In this document: positions 62,710 through 64,000 of the stretch, piece by piece
Numbering within the stretch: the stretch's first letter is position 1
Layout: every line of letters begins with the position of its first letter
Origin: an uncultured bacterium
GTDB lineage: Bacteria > Bacteroidota > Ignavibacteria > Ignavibacteriales > Melioribacteraceae
NCBI GenBank assembly: GCA_937936675.1
Contig: CALDDL010000012.1
Location: 19,893 to 83,892 of the forward strand
Reading direction: 5' to 3'
DNA length: 64,000 nucleotides
Translations under genes and position numbers: made by a program
The notes under the pieces: generated by a model
Seen by the model: only the letters and a program-made list of their open reading frames with translations
Databases searched by the model: none
Told to the model about the DNA's origin: nothing

Positions 62710-63408
62710 TTAGTTTGCAGTCTGTGTTGGAGGTGCAGGTTTGTAATTTCTTCTAATTTTATCATATTGAGACTTTTCTTCTTCAGTTAAATTAGGAATC
62801 TTGAAGGTTTGTTTTGGATAAATCAAATCAGGATTCTTAATTTGGTCTCTGTTTGCTTTATAAATATTTGGCCATGCAAATGGGTTATTATAATGTTCAG
62901 CTTTTTTAGCAATACCCCAGAGGTGATCACCTTTAACTACGGTATAAGCTATCTCAGTAGGAGCAACAACCCAAGCATCTAATTTTCTTTGTAGCTGGTC
63001 ATGTACTTTATTGAAGAATTCAGGAAGAGCAGAAATTTTATTCTTCTTCATAGCATCTAATTCAGCTTGACGGTCAGCTTTAGGAGCTTCCTGTCCATCA
63101 ATTTTACCGCTTAATACGTTTAATTGTTTTCTGAAATTATCGACATCAGCTTTTGTAGCACCTACTAATGCATATAATTCGTCCATGCAAGCATCAAATG
63201 TTTGCATAGCATCTTTTGTTTTCTTTAAAGATGCAACATCGCTCTTAAGAGTATTAAGTTCAGCTACTAAAGTAGCTTTTCTTTCTGTAAGGCGATTCAT
63301 TTCACTTTGCCATTCCTCTTGAGTCATCTCTTTTCTTTGAGCAAAAAGAGTAACAGAATTGATAAGGAACAGACCAAACAATACTACTAATATCTTATTG
63401 AATTTCAT
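62710..63408 (-). CDS. Exported LysM-domain protein with coiled coil
   Basis: 232 residues. Signal peptide (1-23), then a coiled coil (about 30-85) and one LysM domain near 155-215 (YTVVKGDHLWGIAKKA, then PFAWPNIYKANRDQI and IYPKQTFKIP), which binds peptidoglycan. A Pro/Thr-rich tail ends the protein. It follows the small coiled-coil lipoprotein gene by 18 bases, and both could link outer membrane and wall. No enzyme domain is seen, so a structural role is likely. The start follows GGAGAAA. Confidence 0.9.
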   Translation of the reverse strand: MKFNKILVVLFGLFLINSVTLFAQRKEMTQEEWQSEMNRLTERKATLVAELNTLKSDVASLKKTKDAMQTFDACMDELYALVGATKADVDNFRKQLNVLSGKIDGQEAPKADRQAELDAMKKNKISALPEFFNKVHDQLQRKLDAWVVAPTEIAYTVVKGDHLWGIAKKAEHYNNPFAWPNIYKANRDQIKNPDLIYPKQTFKIPNLTEEEKSQYDKIRRNYKPAPPTQTAN

Positions 63409-63426
63409 TGTTTTCTCCTTATCCTG

Positions 63427-63702
63427 TTATAGGCCTAATTGTTCTAAATTTTTCTTAGTTTCAGCTTTTTCTTTAGCGCATTGATCAAGCTTAGAATTCT
63501 TCTCAGCTATTTCACGTTCTAAAGTAGCTTTTTCTGCTTTTAATGAACCAGTCTCTTTTTCTAGAGCTGTAACTTCGCTTCTAAGAGCTTCAAGTTCAGC
63601 CATCTGTTCTTCGGATACACCGCTACAACCGGTGAGTGATACTGTTCCGACAATGAGGGCTACAACAAGAGCTGAACTTAAATGTTTCTTTAAATTCAAC
63701 AT
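63427..63702 (-). CDS. Small coiled-coil lipoprotein (Lpp-like)
   Basis: 91 residues. The lipoprotein signal ends at Cys26 (SLTGC). The mature part is one coiled coil with heptads of Leu, Ala and Ile (EEQMAELEALRSEVTALEKE and ending NLEQLGL). In size and form it recalls Braun-type lipoproteins, though no C-terminal Lys for covalent attachment is present. The LysM gene lies 18 bases downstream, and the pair could tether envelope layers. An upstream TATATTTG element suggests high expression. Function is inferred. Confidence 0.82.
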   Translation of the reverse strand: MLNLKKHLSSALVVALIVGTVSLTGCSGVSEEQMAELEALRSEVTALEKETGSLKAEKATLEREIAEKNSKLDQCAKEKAETKKNLEQLGL

Positions 63703-63759
63703 ATTTCTACCTCCGGTTTAGTTTATGAAATGATTTATATAAATAATTAGGAATAACTT

Positions 63760-63791
63760 ATTATAACAAATATAACTAAAAAAATGTTCAA
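63760..63791 (-). promoter_or_regulatory. Promoter candidate of the lipoprotein-LysM operon
   Basis: On the minus strand TTGAAC (63791-63786), TATATTTG (63774-63767) and TATAAT (63765-63760, extended by TGT) lie in this order. The TATATTTG or the extended TATAAT may act as -10. Part of the site overlaps the 3' end of radC. Confidence 0.45.
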
Positions 63792-64000
63792 ATAATCCTT
63801 TTTTCAACGAAACTAACATAAAAATTACCGGCTATTATAATATGGTCAAAGATTTTAATTCCTAATATTCGACCAGAATCTACCAAAGTTTTGGTTATTT
63901 CCAAATCATCATTGCTTGGATCAGGATTTCCGCTAGGATGATTATGGACAAGTACAATATTAGCGGCTCTATTATCTATTGCTACTTTAAAAACTTCGCG
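63788..64000 (-). CDS. radC: RadC family JAB/MPN domain protein (partial, 5' end outside window)
   Basis: The last 70 residues and the stop are in the window. VLVHNHPSGNPDPSNDD is the JAMM zinc motif (H-x-H and downstream Asp) and GIKIFDHIIIAGNFYVS the conserved end of RadC. The frame is open to the right edge. RadC was named for DNA repair, but the function of its JAB domain is not established. The lipoprotein gene lies 85 bases downstream with its own promoter. Confidence 0.93.
   Translation of the reverse strand, partial: REVFKVAIDNRAANIVLVHNHPSGNPDPSNDDLEITKTLVDSGRILGIKIFDHIIIAGNFYVSFVEKRII

Overview
The window looks like a piece of chromosome from an AT-rich member of the Ignavibacteria or their relatives (Bacteroidota/Chlorobi group). 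The evidence is a multiheme cytochrome c ending in a type IX secretion (T9SS) type A sorting domain, two further large exported proteins with a related C-terminal sorting-like domain, OmpP1/PorV-like barrels, DUF4292 and EnvC-like genes next to a Wzx flippase, and the TAnnTTTG -10 signature of Bacteroidota promoters in front of several genes. Coding density is very high. No stretch over 300 bases lacks a gene; the longest gaps are about 265 bases (30665-30929 and 16241-16504). I saw no tRNA, rRNA, CRISPR array, insertion sequence, prophage or attachment site.

Layout. 1-9285: surface glycan and envelope region. A tight minus-strand operon runs from a TPR lipoprotein through a DUF4292 lipoprotein, an EnvC-like protein, a Wzx flippase, UDP-galactopyranose mutase, a galactofuranosyltransferase-like GT2 and a capsule-type glycosyltransferase; another GT2 and the start of a DUF1972 glycosyltransferase flank it. 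9398-16240: an orphan ATP-grasp protein, rsgA (apparently with an AUU start), three exported or outer-membrane proteins and cysS. 16505-18502: nine-heme T9SS cytochrome. 18727-26980: minus-strand operon yggS-divIVA-punA-(membrane coiled coil)-ileS-dksA-like-lspA-rluD, resembling the ylmE-divIVA-ileS-ylyA-lspA-ylyB segment of Bacillus. 27095-33170: B12-dependent ribonucleotide reductase, malQ and an exported glutathione peroxidase. 33421-38310: tandem paralogous secreted proteins. 38481-45430: pta, an AI-2E family transporter, a beta-CASP metallohydrolase, an outer-membrane barrel candidate, an anti-sigma-type kinase and mdh. 45483-53058: rplU-rpmA, then an operon of an exported protein, xseA, xseB, dxs, a Gfo/Idh/MocA oxidoreductase and a PhoB/PhoR-type pair. 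53160-64000: surE, a BatA-like membrane protein, hemerythrin, comF, argS, rsfS, a LytR_C protein, an exported protein, ridA, mazG, phoH, a LysM protein, a small coiled-coil lipoprotein and the 3' end of radC.

Most genes are housekeeping or envelope functions. The less ordinary points are the apparent AUU start of rsgA directly behind a terminator, the division/isoleucyl-tRNA synthetase operon with a membrane protein carrying a DivIVA-like coiled coil, the DksA-like protein with a histone-like tail and altered zinc site, the T9SS-tagged cytochrome, the tandem secreted paralogs, and perfect palindromes in two divergent intergenic regions. I found no convincing defence or mobile system. All calls come from reading the sequence; no database search was made.
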